Below are positions 1 to 7,441 of a DNA stretch of 17,083 nt, piece after piece (within the stretch, counting starts at the first letter, position 1; every line of letters begins with the position of its first letter). Position numbers and translations under genes: made by a program. This DNA comes from CAYTQK01 sp964439745 (GTDB taxonomy: Bacteria; Desulfobacterota; Desulfobacteria; Desulfobacterales; Desulfosudaceae): positions 1-17,083 of the forward strand of contig CAYTQK010000039.1 in the NCBI GenBank assembly GCA_964439745.1. The letters run 5' to 3'. The notes under the pieces were generated by a model. It was not told where the DNA came from. It made no database searches and saw nothing but the letters and a program-made list of their open reading frames with translations.

Positions 1-389
1 CGGTGGGGCAGGTTAAAGGGCACCTTGTTCTGAATCCCGTTTTCCCGCAGAAAATTCCGGAAGTCCTTGATGCGGACGCTCAGCCCGTCCCGGGTGAGGC
101 GGTCGTCATCCAGGTAGCAGCGGCCGAAGAATCTCTCCATGGAGGCGGGAAACGAGCGGCGAAAATAGTTTTCAATCAGGACGATAATGGTCCGGGCCTC
201 CGGCAGAATGGTTCTGGGATCGGTGCCGCCGCGCAGGTCCAGGCCGACGGCCTCGGCCCAGTCATAGGCCTCCGCGCGCTCCTCCAGGTAGGCCCGGTGT
301 TGTGCAAAGGGATCGGCGGTGGTGAAGCCCACGTCTGCGAATCCCAGTCGCAGCGCCTCATCGATGATGGCTTGCCGGGAAAGGTTCAT
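1..389 (-). CDS. QueG-like (epoxyqueuosine reductase-like) iron-sulfur protein, 3' end outside the window
   Basis: Only the first 129 codons are present; the gene runs off the left edge. The start is the ATG read from 389, preceded by a good AGGAGA ribosome site. The N-terminus (MNLSRQAIIDEALRLGFADV) and a segment near residues 57-77 containing DPRTILPEARTIIVL match the opening of the DUF1730/QueG family, in which a conserved R-x-DP-x-x-ilP-x-A-x-S/T-ii-x-l motif precedes a double 4Fe-4S ferredoxin domain. That cluster domain would lie outside the window, so it is not verified. True QueG reduces epoxyqueuosine to queuosine in tRNA using cobalamin. The insert around FGRCYLDDDRLTRDGLSVRI is less typical of QueG and suggests a related 4Fe-4S double-cluster protein of unknown substrate. 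It is the last visible gene of the minus-strand cluster, 25 bases after pncB. Confidence 0.55.
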   Translation of the reverse strand, partial: MNLSRQAIIDEALRLGFADVGFTTADPFAQHRAYLEERAEAYDWAEAVGLDLRGGTDPRTILPEARTIIVLIENYFRRSFPASMERFFGRCYLDDDRLTRDGLSVRIKDFRNFLRENGIQNKVPFNLPH

Positions 390-414
390 GGCTCTCCTTT
401 TGACAATCGTTTGT

Positions 415-1830
415 TCACAGCCCCTCTCTGGCGGCGGTTATCATTTTGTCCCGCAGGCGGGTCAGCGCCGGGGACAGGCCCACCTTGTAAATATGCGGCA
501 TTTCAAACCGCTTGTGCTCCTCCGGCAGTTGTGCCAGGCGCTGTTCGCAGTATTGCCGCAGGCGGCTGATATCGGCCGGCGGCGCCAGGGGACGCCCCTG
601 TTCCATAACCGGCCGCAGCAGGCTCTCCGAGGGTTTCCCCGCCAGGGTGCAGGACTTGTCCCGTTCAACGGGATGATTCATGGCGGTGCACCCGTCTTCT
701 CCCTCCAGGCAGACGCAGTCCCCGTAAAAAAACCCCGCCCCGTTGAAATACCGGCAAAGCTGCTTGCGGCCGGGCAGGGAGGTTTTGGCCAGGGTGTTGG
801 ACAGCTTGAGGGTGGGCGTGCCGTTGTGCGCGGCCAGCTTGTAGACCCCGTCCAGGGCGGCCGTTTCCCGGCCCGTGACCAATTCCGTGCCGACGCCGTA
901 TCCGTCCACCGGCGCCTGCTGCTCGTTGAGGCTGCGGACGAGGTACTCGTCCAGCTGATCCGAGACCAGGATCCGGGTTTGGGTCAGACCGGCCTCGTCC
1001 AGCATCTTTCTGGCCTGCTTGCTCAGATAGGCCAGGTCGCCGCTGTCCAGCCGGATGGCGAGCAGGGTATGCCCTTTTTCCGCCATCTCCCGGCCCACCT
1101 GGATGGCATTGGGCACCCCGCTTTTGAGGGTGTCATAGGTATCCACCAGCAGCACCGTCTTATCCGGATAGGTTGCGGCATAGGCCCGGAACGCCGCCAG
1201 TTCGTCGGGGAAGCTCTGCACCCAGGAGTGGGCCTGGGTGCCGGTAACACCCAGGCCGAAACAGTGCCCGGCCAGGACATTGGAGGTCAGGTCTACACCG
1301 CCGATCAGGGCCGCCCGGCTGGCCTGCAGGCCGCCCAGCCCCTGGGCGCGGCGCAGGCCGAAATCGCTGACGGCCTTATTTCCGGCCACGCGCCGGATGC
1401 GCGAAGCCTTGGTGGCAATCAGGGATTCAAAGTTGATGGAGTTAAGCAGCAGGGTTTCGATCAGCTGACATTCGATAATGGTGCCTTCCACCCGCATGAC
1501 CGGTGCCAGGGGAAAGACCACTTCTCCTTCGGCAACGCTGTAAATGGTGCCTTGAAAGCGAAAATCCCGCAAAAAAGCGAGAAAGACATCGTCAAACCCC
1601 TGCTCTTCGAGAAAAGCAAGCGCGGCCTCATCATAGGTAAACTTCTGCAGGGCTGCCAGCAGGTTGTCCAGGCCGGCAAAGACGACGTAGCCCCCGCCGA
1701 ACGGATTGTCCCGGAAAGTATAGTCGAAAACAGCGGTATCGTCCTGCTTGCCGCCCAGCAAATAGCCCTGGGACATGGTCAGTTCGTAATAATCCGTATA
1801 CAGAGCGTTGATATTGTCAGCAAAAGACAT
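415..1830 (-). CDS. pncB: nicotinate phosphoribosyltransferase
   Basis: A 471-residue protein, the usual length for the family. It joins nicotinate and PRPP, with ATP hydrolysis, to give nicotinate mononucleotide in NAD salvage, in the cytoplasm. Visible family motifs are YTDYYELTMSQGY at residues 11-23, the NPFGGGYVVFAG block at 42-53, GTQAHSWV at 197-204 (its His201 matches the family's phosphorylated histidine), LLVDTYDTLKSGVPNAI at 227-243 and IRLDSGDLAYLSKQARKMLD at 259-278. The frame stays open upstream to 2160, but those 110 residues overlap the neighbouring hydrolase in another frame and look nothing like the family, so the ATG at 1830 is chosen; its ribosome site (AGGT) is weak. It begins 53 bases after the hydrolase stop and ends 25 bases before the QueG-like gene, which fits one operon. 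Confidence 0.93.
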   Translation of the reverse strand: MSFADNINALYTDYYELTMSQGYLLGGKQDDTAVFDYTFRDNPFGGGYVVFAGLDNLLAALQKFTYDEAALAFLEEQGFDDVFLAFLRDFRFQGTIYSVAEGEVVFPLAPVMRVEGTIIECQLIETLLLNSINFESLIATKASRIRRVAGNKAVSDFGLRRAQGLGGLQASRAALIGGVDLTSNVLAGHCFGLGVTGTQAHSWVQSFPDELAAFRAYAATYPDKTVLLVDTYDTLKSGVPNAIQVGREMAEKGHTLLAIRLDSGDLAYLSKQARKMLDEAGLTQTRILVSDQLDEYLVRSLNEQQAPVDGYGVGTELVTGRETAALDGVYKLAAHNGTPTLKLSNTLAKTSLPGRKQLCRYFNGAGFFYGDCVCLEGEDGCTAMNHPVERDKSCTLAGKPSESLLRPVMEQGRPLAPPADISRLRQYCEQRLAQLPEEHKRFEMPHIYKVGLSPALTRLRDKMITAAREGL

Positions 1831-1883
1831 AAACGACCTGCTCGCGATATATCGGCTGGCGCGCGGTATTGAACGGCAGCGCC

Positions 1884-2891
1884 CTACTTTGCCGTCATGA
1901 TCGGTTTCAGCCAGTCGGCCACGGGGCCGGCCACCTCGTCCACATGATTGGTCATGACCAGGTGATCCCGCCCGCGCAGCAGAAGATATTCCTTGGGGCA
2001 GTTCAGCCGGCCGAAGAGCGACTCCACGTATTTCTGCGGAAAAATATTGTCCTCGTCGGAATGGATCAGCATGATGGGCACGGAAATGGCCTCGACCGGC
2101 CGGGCCGGTTCGGTTTTCATCAGCGATCCCAGCGCCCGCAGGGTAATCCAGTTGATGCACAGGGGGTCTTGACTGACATAGGTGGCCGCGTCGGTGCCGT
2201 CTTTTAAAATCTCCTGCGATAAATCCAGGTAGAGGCTCACGGGAACGGCAAAGCGGCCGTAAAACTTCAGCAGCTGCTGATTGATGGGCACCAGGGCGGG
2301 CGGAATTTTCAGGCGGGAGAGCTGGAGATTGTCCCGGCCATTCAGGTCGGCGATATTATGGCAGACAGCCGCGGCCAAAGAATCGTCCCGGGCGGCCGCG
2401 TAAAAGGCGGCCATGCCGCCCTGGCTGCTGCCGGCTACGGCCACGGGCCCGCCGAAACGCCGCCGGGCATAGGCGGCCACGGCCAGGGTGTCGTCGACGA
2501 TTTCATTGATGGTATACTCGCCGCGCGGCCCGCCGCTTTTTCCATGACCGCGGGGATCAAAGCCCACCACCGTCAGTCCCTGCTCATGGAGAGCGCACAT
2601 CAACTCGATATAAAGGAAGGCATAAACGGAAGTCCCGGGGATGAAGACCAGCACCGGCGCCTCCTCTCCGGCCGCAAAAATGCTGAGATGAAGGCGCAGG
2701 CCATTGGCCGTGATATCGGTTTCTTCCATCACCGAGCGGTTGACGGCAATGTTCATCCGCTCCAGCATTTTGTCCTGGAAGCGGCGAACCGTCGCCTCAT
2801 CCGGAAGGGGGGCATACAGCTTTTTCCGGGTAACCAGGTACCAGCCGGCATGCACAAAAACTATAACAATGATGACAACCACAATCCACAT
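1884..2891 (-). CDS. membrane-anchored alpha/beta hydrolase (monoglyceride lipase / S33-like)
   Basis: A 335-residue serine hydrolase. Residues 1-20 form a single hydrophobic helix (MWIVVVIIVIVFVHAGWYLV) followed by RKK, so the enzyme is probably anchored in the inner membrane; the positive-inside rule would leave the catalytic domain facing the cytoplasm if the helix enters N-out, so its orientation is uncertain. The fold is shown by an oxyanion-type strand VLVFIPG (80-86), GFDPRGHGKSGGPRG (109-123), the nucleophile elbow GSSQG with Ser156, the acid in HSDEDNIFP (Asp281) and the histidine in RGRDHL (His310), which complete the triad. The substrate cannot be read from the sequence; the GHGxSxGxRG block resembles lysophospholipase and monoglyceride lipase relatives. 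A strong AAGGAGAGG ribosome site precedes the ATG at 2891. It is the first gene of the cluster with pncB. Confidence 0.85.
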   Translation of the reverse strand: MWIVVVIIVIVFVHAGWYLVTRKKLYAPLPDEATVRRFQDKMLERMNIAVNRSVMEETDITANGLRLHLSIFAAGEEAPVLVFIPGTSVYAFLYIELMCALHEQGLTVVGFDPRGHGKSGGPRGEYTINEIVDDTLAVAAYARRRFGGPVAVAGSSQGGMAAFYAAARDDSLAAAVCHNIADLNGRDNLQLSRLKIPPALVPINQQLLKFYGRFAVPVSLYLDLSQEILKDGTDAATYVSQDPLCINWITLRALGSLMKTEPARPVEAISVPIMLIHSDEDNIFPQKYVESLFGRLNCPKEYLLLRGRDHLVMTNHVDEVAGPVADWLKPIMTAK

Positions 2892-2956
2892 GAGCCTCTC
2901 CTTATAATCTGTTTTCCTTTCCGGCGGTGAAGGCCGGCCGAGCGGCTGATTTGATT

Positions 2957-2986
2957 ACGATATCATATCCATTTCCGATTTGCCAA
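2957..2986 (-). promoter_or_regulatory. putative promoter of the hydrolase-pncB operon
   Basis: On the minus strand TTGGCA (2986-2981) and TATCGT (2962-2957) are separated by 18 bases, matching the sigma-70 boxes at 5 of 6 and 4 of 6 positions. Transcription would start near 2950, leaving a leader of about 60 nt before the ATG at 2891. Read by eye only. Confidence 0.35.
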
Positions 2987-3158
2987 CGGGTATTTCAGTC
3001 GCGCTGAATCCGCAGAAAACAGCGGTTCCAATCGCTTCGCTCCCCAAAAGAGAACGATTTTCAACTTTGCCGCAGAAACTGGCACGCCATGGTGAACGCG
3101 GCGGACAATTATCTGCCGCCGCCGCGGCGGTGAAATTGGAAATCGCCGGAAGAAAGGG
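2987..3158. other. intergenic stretch between divergent genes, with GC-rich inverted repeats
   Basis: This is the middle of the 427-base region between the hydrolase and FKBP genes. It holds a 7-bp inverted repeat, GCGGCGG at 3098-3104 with CCGCCGC at 3116-3122, around an AT-rich loop. Overlapping it is a perfect 12-bp palindrome CCGCCGCGGCGG at 3119-3130. These lie just upstream of the plus-strand promoter at 3159. No T-tract follows, so a terminator is not supported; a protein-binding site is possible. A short open frame at 2980-3162 has no recognisable features. Nothing else is seen. Confidence 0.3.
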
Positions 3159-3187
3159 TTGACAGGTTCCTGAAAAGTCGTTATTTT
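3159..3187 (+). promoter_or_regulatory. putative sigma-70 promoter of the FKBP gene
   Basis: A perfect TTGACA box (3159-3164) and TATTTT (3182-3187, 4 of 6) are 17 bases apart. The start would be near 3194, giving a leader of about 125 nt before the ATG at 3319. That leader is AT-rich at first and then shows no riboswitch fold recognisable by eye. Confidence 0.55.
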
Positions 3188-3318
3188 AATATTAATAAAC
3201 AGGATATCAGAAATCATCTTTCTATTCTTCCATGTGCCTTTCCCTCTTATTGATTCTGCGCGGATTTTTATACCGGTTGGGCCGAATAGATGCAACCCGT
3301 TGAAAAAGGACAAAAAAA

Positions 3319-3750
3319 ATGACACAGGCCAAACACGGCGACACCGTCAAGGTGCATTACACCGGCAAACTGGAAAGCGGGGAGACCTTTGACTCCTCCC
3401 GGGACCGGGAGCCCCTGGAGTTTACCATCGGCAACGGCGAAATTATCGAAGGGTTTGAAGAGTCTGTTGTCGGCATGGCCACAGGAGACACCAAGGAGCT
3501 GACCATCGAACCGGACAAAGGATATGGCCAATACCAGGAAGAGCTGGCGGTGGAAGTGGAACGCAGCCAGATTCCCGACGACATTGAAGTTGCTCCCGGT
3601 CAGCAGCTCCAGATCCGCCAGCCGGACGGCCAGGTGATCAATGTCACCGTTACCGATGTTTCCGCTGAGACCGTGGTCCTGGATGCCAACCACCCCCTGG
3701 CCGGCAGGGACCTTTACTTTGATATCGAGCTGGTGGCAGTGAATTCCTGA
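3319..3750 (+). CDS. SlyD-like FKBP-type peptidyl-prolyl cis-trans isomerase
   Basis: A 143-residue protein that speeds proline isomerisation during protein folding and likely also acts as a chaperone. The N-terminal FKBP half reads VKVHYTGKLESGETFDSSRD (10-29), EFTIGNGEIIEGFE (34-47), then VVGMATGDTKELTIEPDKGYG (50-70). The region of about 70-120 is the inserted flap (IF) chaperone domain of the SlyD type. The FKBP fold then closes with LDANHPLAGRDLYFDIELV (121-139), in which the NHPLAG block is diagnostic. It lacks the His/Cys-rich metal-binding tail of E. coli SlyD, so nickel handling of that type is not expected. There is no signal peptide, so it is cytoplasmic. AAGGA before the ATG supports the start. 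It appears to be a single-gene transcript facing the cyclo-ligase gene. Confidence 0.93.
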   Translation: MTQAKHGDTVKVHYTGKLESGETFDSSRDREPLEFTIGNGEIIEGFEESVVGMATGDTKELTIEPDKGYGQYQEELAVEVERSQIPDDIEVAPGQQLQIRQPDGQVINVTVTDVSAETVVLDANHPLAGRDLYFDIELVAVNS

Positions 3751-3891
3751 CCAGCCTCGCTGGCGTCATAAAGCGCCCGCTCACCGTAAGGCAAACGACC
3801 GCCCGGCAATGCTTGCCCTTGCCAGGAGCGGCAATCGGCATTCGCATGCTGGAAAAGCGCGGCCCCGTATCTTGAGCGTTTTACTGGGCCG
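3751..3891. other. convergent intergenic region with several small perfect hairpins
   Basis: Between the stop codons of two convergent genes lie three small stem-loops: CCAGC-ctc-GCTGG (3751-3763, starting right after the FKBP stop), GGCAA-tgc-TTGCC (3805-3817) and a 4-bp GCAT/ATGC stem near 3839-3850. None is followed by a run of T on either strand, so a standard intrinsic terminator cannot be claimed. The GC-rich, hairpin-dense character resembles a dispersed extragenic repeat, but this is inference. Confidence 0.25.
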
Positions 3892-4476
3892 TCATATTTT
3901 GTAAATGGTTCGCTCCTCGGTGATGATAATATCCACGTAGCGATCAATGGCGCCTTTGGGCACCTGTTGGATGATCTGGTCTTCAAAGGCCAGTGAAACC
4001 TTGCGGGTGGTGGCCGGGAGCTTGGGGATCAGCTTTTCATAATAGCCGTCACCCAGACCGATGCGGGCGCCTTTTTCATCATATACCAGGCCGGGAATCA
4101 GGGCGATTTCTATGCTGTTGACGGGCACTACGCGGCATCGGGAGGGATCCGGCATGGGGCCCTGCCCGGTATTGATGATGTCGGTTTTGAGATTGCTGAT
4201 TTTGAGCAGGTTGGTTTTTTTTCCCTTGGGATCAAAAAAGGGGATGACCACGATTTTGTTCTGCGCGAAACAATGCTGAATGATCCGCCGGGTATTCACC
4301 TCGCCGGGACTGCTGATGTACATAAGCGCCACGTGGGCTTCCACAAAATTGGCGAACTCATGCAATCGTTTTTCGATCTCCCGGCTTTTGCGGGAAATCT
4401 CGTCCTTGGAAAACGATTCCAGTTTTTTTACAATATCGTTACTGATTTCAAGCTTTTCTTCTTTTATTTCGTCCAT
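3892..4476 (-). CDS. 5-formyltetrahydrofolate cyclo-ligase (methenyl-THF synthetase)
   Basis: A 194-residue member of the 5-FCL family, of normal length. It turns 5-formyl-THF into 5,10-methenyl-THF with ATP, returning a storage folate to one-carbon metabolism in the cytoplasm. Visible are the N-terminal helices with KSREIEKRLHEF (30-41), the folate-contacting segment YISSPGEVNT (53-62), VVIPFF (76-81), then IALIPGLVYDEKGARIGLG (124-142) running into DGYYEKL, and VDIIITEE (181-188). The usual G-x-G-x-G-x-YYDR motif is here GLGDGYYEK, with Asp and Glu in place of the more common Gly/Lys and Asp; this is within family variation but worth noting. GAGGAA before the ATG at 4476 supports the start. 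It has its own promoter and diverges from serS. Confidence 0.9.
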   Translation of the reverse strand: MDEIKEEKLEISNDIVKKLESFSKDEISRKSREIEKRLHEFANFVEAHVALMYISSPGEVNTRRIIQHCFAQNKIVVIPFFDPKGKKTNLLKISNLKTDIINTGQGPMPDPSRCRVVPVNSIEIALIPGLVYDEKGARIGLGDGYYEKLIPKLPATTRKVSLAFEDQIIQQVPKGAIDRYVDIIITEERTIYKI

Positions 4477-4532
4477 GATTTTCCTCGCTTCACATAGCAG
4501 TTCATTGGCACCAATTTTGCCACCTTTTTGAT

Positions 4533-4561
4533 AATATAATAATAAAATATAATAAAGTCAA
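4533..4561 (-). promoter_or_regulatory. putative promoter of the 5-FCL gene
   Basis: On the minus strand TTGACT (4561-4556) and TATATT (4538-4533) stand 17 bases apart, each matching 5 of 6 consensus positions. They lie in a very AT-rich tract. The start would be near 4526, about 50 nt before the ATG at 4476. Confidence 0.6.
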
Positions 4562-4575
4562 CCTGATAATAATTA

Positions 4576-4604
4576 TTGACTAAACCCCGGCACCATGGTA
4601 TTTG
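4576..4604 (+). promoter_or_regulatory. possible promoter of the serS-thrC-TPR operon
   Basis: TTGACT (4576-4581, 5 of 6) is followed after 17 bases by TATTTG (4599-4604, 3 of 6). A start near 4611 would leave a leader of about 67 nt. The -10 box is weak. The site sits back to back with the 5-FCL promoter, with about 15 bases between the -35 boxes. Confidence 0.35.
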
Positions 4605-4677
4605 ATGGCAACCCGGATAAAACCGGAGAGGCAAATTAAGCATAGATGGTTGCTGACCTGGCTACCTGGAAATCACA

Positions 4678-5964
4678 ATGCTGGACATCAAGTTTGTCAG
4701 AAAACACCCGGAGGTTGTCCGTTCCGCCCTGGAAGCCCGCGGCGGACAGTCGGATCTGGTTGATTCCTTTCTGGACTGCGACCGTATCCGGCGGGATTTG
4801 CTGGCCGAGGCCGAAGAACTTCGACATCAGCGAAATGTTGCCTCGGATGCCATCGCCGCCAAAAAGAAAAACGGCGAAGCAGCGGACGCGCAGATTGCGG
4901 AAATGCGCACTGTTTCCGCCCGGATCAAGCAACTGACCGAGCAGCTTTCGGAAAACGAAGAAAAAACCAGCGACCTGCTGCTCCAGATCCCCAACCTTCC
5001 TGATACCTCTGTGCCCGTCGGCCGGGATGAAACCGACAACCTGGTTGTCCGGGAAATCGGCCGGCGGCCGGATTTTTCTTTTGCGCCGGCCGCGCACTGG
5101 GACCTGGGTGAATCCCTGGGCATTCTGGACTTTGGCCGCGCCGCCAAGATTACCGGGGCGCGGTTTCCTCTCTATACCGGGGCCGGGGCCAGGCTGGAAC
5201 GGGCCCTGATTAATTTCATGCTGGATATTCACACCACCGAACACGGTTATAGAGAGTGCCTGCCCCCTTTCATGGTTAACAGCCGGGCCATGACCGGTAC
5301 CGGTCAATTGCCCAAGTTTGAAGCCGATCTGTTCAAGCTGGAAAAATGGGACTACTACCTGATTCCCACGGCGGAAGTGCCGGTAACCAATATTCACCAG
5401 GAAGAGGTGCTGACAGCAGAAGAGCTGCCCATCAAATACGCGGCCTTTACGCCCTGCTTCCGGTCGGAAGCCGGGTCTTACGGCAAAGACACCAAGGGGT
5501 TGATCCGCCAGCACCAGTTCAACAAGGTGGAACTGGTCAAGTTTGCGCTGCCGGAAAACGCTTTTGATGAACTGGAAAAGCTGCTGGGCGACGCCGAAAC
5601 CATCCTGCAGCGGCTGGAATTGCCCTACCGCGTGGTAACCCTGTGTACCGGTGATCTGGGTTTTTCGGCCGTGAAAACCTATGACATCGAGGTCTGGTTT
5701 CCGGCCCAGGACAAGTACCGGGAAATCTCTTCGTGCAGCAATTTCGGGGACTTTCAGGCCCGGCGCGCCGGCATCCGCTACAAGCGGCCAAACCAGAAGG
5801 GCACGGAATTCGTTCATACCCTGAACGGTTCCGGCCTGGCCGTGGGCCGGACGCTGGCGGCATTGCTGGAAAATTATCAGCAGGCAGACGGTACCATCAT
5901 CATTCCGGATGCCCTGCAGCCATACCTAAACAACCGGACGGTCATTGATCATGAATCTTTCTGA
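4678..5964 (+). CDS. serS: serine--tRNA ligase
   Basis: A 428-residue class II aminoacyl-tRNA synthetase that charges tRNA-Ser (and tRNA-Sec where present) with serine. Residues 1-105 form the tRNA-binding coiled-coil arm: MLDIKFVRKHPEVV, then charged helices up to LLLQIPNLP at 100-108. The catalytic core follows: GARFPLYTGAGARLERALINF (160-180, motif 1 region), IPTAEVPVTN (229-238), FRSEAGSYGKDTKGLIRQHQ (261-280, motif 2) continuing into FNKVELV, EISSCSNFGDFQARRAGIRY (349-368), and NGSGLAVGRTLAALLEN (383-399, motif 3). The start is the family-typical MLDIK; its ribosome site (TGGA) is weak. The stop overlaps thrC by 14 bases, so the two are probably translationally coupled. Confidence 0.97.
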   Translation: MLDIKFVRKHPEVVRSALEARGGQSDLVDSFLDCDRIRRDLLAEAEELRHQRNVASDAIAAKKKNGEAADAQIAEMRTVSARIKQLTEQLSENEEKTSDLLLQIPNLPDTSVPVGRDETDNLVVREIGRRPDFSFAPAAHWDLGESLGILDFGRAAKITGARFPLYTGAGARLERALINFMLDIHTTEHGYRECLPPFMVNSRAMTGTGQLPKFEADLFKLEKWDYYLIPTAEVPVTNIHQEEVLTAEELPIKYAAFTPCFRSEAGSYGKDTKGLIRQHQFNKVELVKFALPENAFDELEKLLGDAETILQRLELPYRVVTLCTGDLGFSAVKTYDIEVWFPAQDKYREISSCSNFGDFQARRAGIRYKRPNQKGTEFVHTLNGSGLAVGRTLAALLENYQQADGTIIIPDALQPYLNNRTVIDHESF

Positions 5965-7441
5965 TTATCCCGCCGATATTCGTGACCTTCTCATTCCCCG
6001 GCGCCAATCCGGCCAGATGTTTTACCAGTGCCTGGGCTGTGGCCACACCTACGGAATCGACCGCCTGCTGTATACCTGTCCGGCCTGCGGCAGCGTGCTG
6101 CTGATTGAAGACGCCGGTTTTGAGAAAAAAAAGGAAATTCCCGGAGAGCAGTGGCGGCGGATTTTCGATTTACGCAAAAGCCTGAACATGCAGGCACTGA
6201 AAGGCGTGTACCTGTTTCACGAGTTTATCGGTCCGGAAATTCCCTTAGAGGACGTGGTCTGGCTGGGCGAGGGTCGGACCCCGGTCATAGAAGCCAGCCC
6301 GGCCCTGACCGAGCGGGTCGGCCTGCGGTTCTTCTTTAAAAATGACGGCCAGAACCCCAGCGCTTCCTTCAAGGACCGGGGCATGGCCAGCGCTTTTTCC
6401 TGCCTGAATTTTCTTATTAAAAGCGGCCGGGTTTCCGACGTGCTGGCGGTCTGCGCCTCCACTGGTGACACCTCGGCTTCGGCCGCCCTGTATGCGGCCT
6501 ATTTAAAGCCGCGCATCAAGCTGGCCGTACTGCTACCCCAGCATAAAGTCACCCCGCAGCAGCTCTCCCAGCCCCTGGGCAACGGGGCCATGGTTTTCGA
6601 GATTCCCGGGGTGTTTGATGACTGCATGAAAGTGGTGGAAGAGCTTTCCGACAACTACAACGTGGCCCTGCTGAATTCCAAAAACGCTTGGCGCATTCTC
6701 GGCCAGGAATCCTACTCCTACGAAATCGCCCAGGATTTTTCCTATGACCTGGGCGACAAGGTGATTGTGGTGCCCATCGGCAACGCCGGCAATATCGCCG
6801 CCGTTATGAACGGTTTTCTGAAATTTTTCCGAACCGGCATTATCCGCCGGTTGCCGAAAATTATCGGCGTCCAGTCGGTGCACGCCAACCCCGTCTCCCG
6901 CTATTACCGGCAGCAGGACCCCGGCCAGCGCCGCTTTGAACCTGTCACGGTTACTTCCAGCGTGGCCCAGGCGGCCATGATCGGCAATCCCGTGTCCATG
7001 CCCCGGGTTATCTACCTGGCCGACCAATATGACCGGGCCGCCGGCGAGCAAAGGGTTTTCGTCACCGACGTGGCCGAACAGCAGATCATGGATTGGCAGC
7101 TGATTGCCAACAATCATGGCAATATCGCCTGCACCCATGGCGGCGAGTGCCTGGCCGGCCTGGTCGCCGCCCGGCAGCAGGGGCTGGTCGCCGAAGACGA
7201 GACCGCCATCCTGGACTCTACCGCCCATGCCCTGAAATTCGCCGATTTTCAACAAATGTATTTTGATGACAATTTTCCGCCGGAATATGAGGTCGTGCCG
7301 GACCCGGAACTGATCAACCGGCCGCAGCTGGTGCGAACCAAGCCGGCCGTGGATGTCGAACCGGCTAACCTGGAAAAATTCGTCAAGGACACGGCTGCGG
7401 AAATCGCCACCCGCTTGTCATTACAAGAGGAGAAACCATGA
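5951..7441 (+). CDS. thrC: threonine synthase
   Basis: A 496-residue PLP enzyme converting O-phosphohomoserine to threonine, the last step of threonine synthesis. The N-terminus holds a small zinc-ribbon-like motif, CLGC at 27-30 and CPAC at 43-46, found in one threonine synthase subgroup. The PLP lysine is Lys141 in SASFKDRGM, and the phosphate of PLP is held by the GNAGN loop at 277-281; ASTGDTSAS (168-176) is also conserved. The ATG at 5951 lies inside the end of serS; an in-frame TTG at 5945 is an alternative two codons upstream. No strong ribosome site is seen, which fits coupling to serS translation. It ends in an ATGA overlap with the TPR gene. Pairing with serS has no obvious metabolic logic beyond amino-acid supply. 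Confidence 0.94.
   Translation: MNLSDYPADIRDLLIPRRQSGQMFYQCLGCGHTYGIDRLLYTCPACGSVLLIEDAGFEKKKEIPGEQWRRIFDLRKSLNMQALKGVYLFHEFIGPEIPLEDVVWLGEGRTPVIEASPALTERVGLRFFFKNDGQNPSASFKDRGMASAFSCLNFLIKSGRVSDVLAVCASTGDTSASAALYAAYLKPRIKLAVLLPQHKVTPQQLSQPLGNGAMVFEIPGVFDDCMKVVEELSDNYNVALLNSKNAWRILGQESYSYEIAQDFSYDLGDKVIVVPIGNAGNIAAVMNGFLKFFRTGIIRRLPKIIGVQSVHANPVSRYYRQQDPGQRRFEPVTVTSSVAQAAMIGNPVSMPRVIYLADQYDRAAGEQRVFVTDVAEQQIMDWQLIANNHGNIACTHGGECLAGLVAARQQGLVAEDETAILDSTAHALKFADFQQMYFDDNFPPEYEVVPDPELINRPQLVRTKPAVDVEPANLEKFVKDTAAEIATRLSLQEEKP

Noticed and set aside
319..1872. A 517-codon plus-strand open frame
   Set aside because: It is antisense to pncB, has no family resemblance and no ribosome site; GC-rich third positions on the opposite strand explain the openness.
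1831..2160. An N-terminal extension of pncB by 110 codons
   Set aside because: It overlaps the hydrolase in another frame and its sequence is unlike the family, whose N-terminus begins near the ATG at 1830.
2980..3162. A 60-codon plus-strand frame before the FKBP gene
   Set aside because: It overlaps the promoter at 3159, has no ribosome site and no family resemblance.
4636..5817. A 393-codon minus-strand open frame
   Set aside because: It is the shadow of serS, which has every class II motif on the plus strand.
6533..7255. A 240-codon minus-strand open frame
   Set aside because: It is antisense to thrC, with no recognisable domain.
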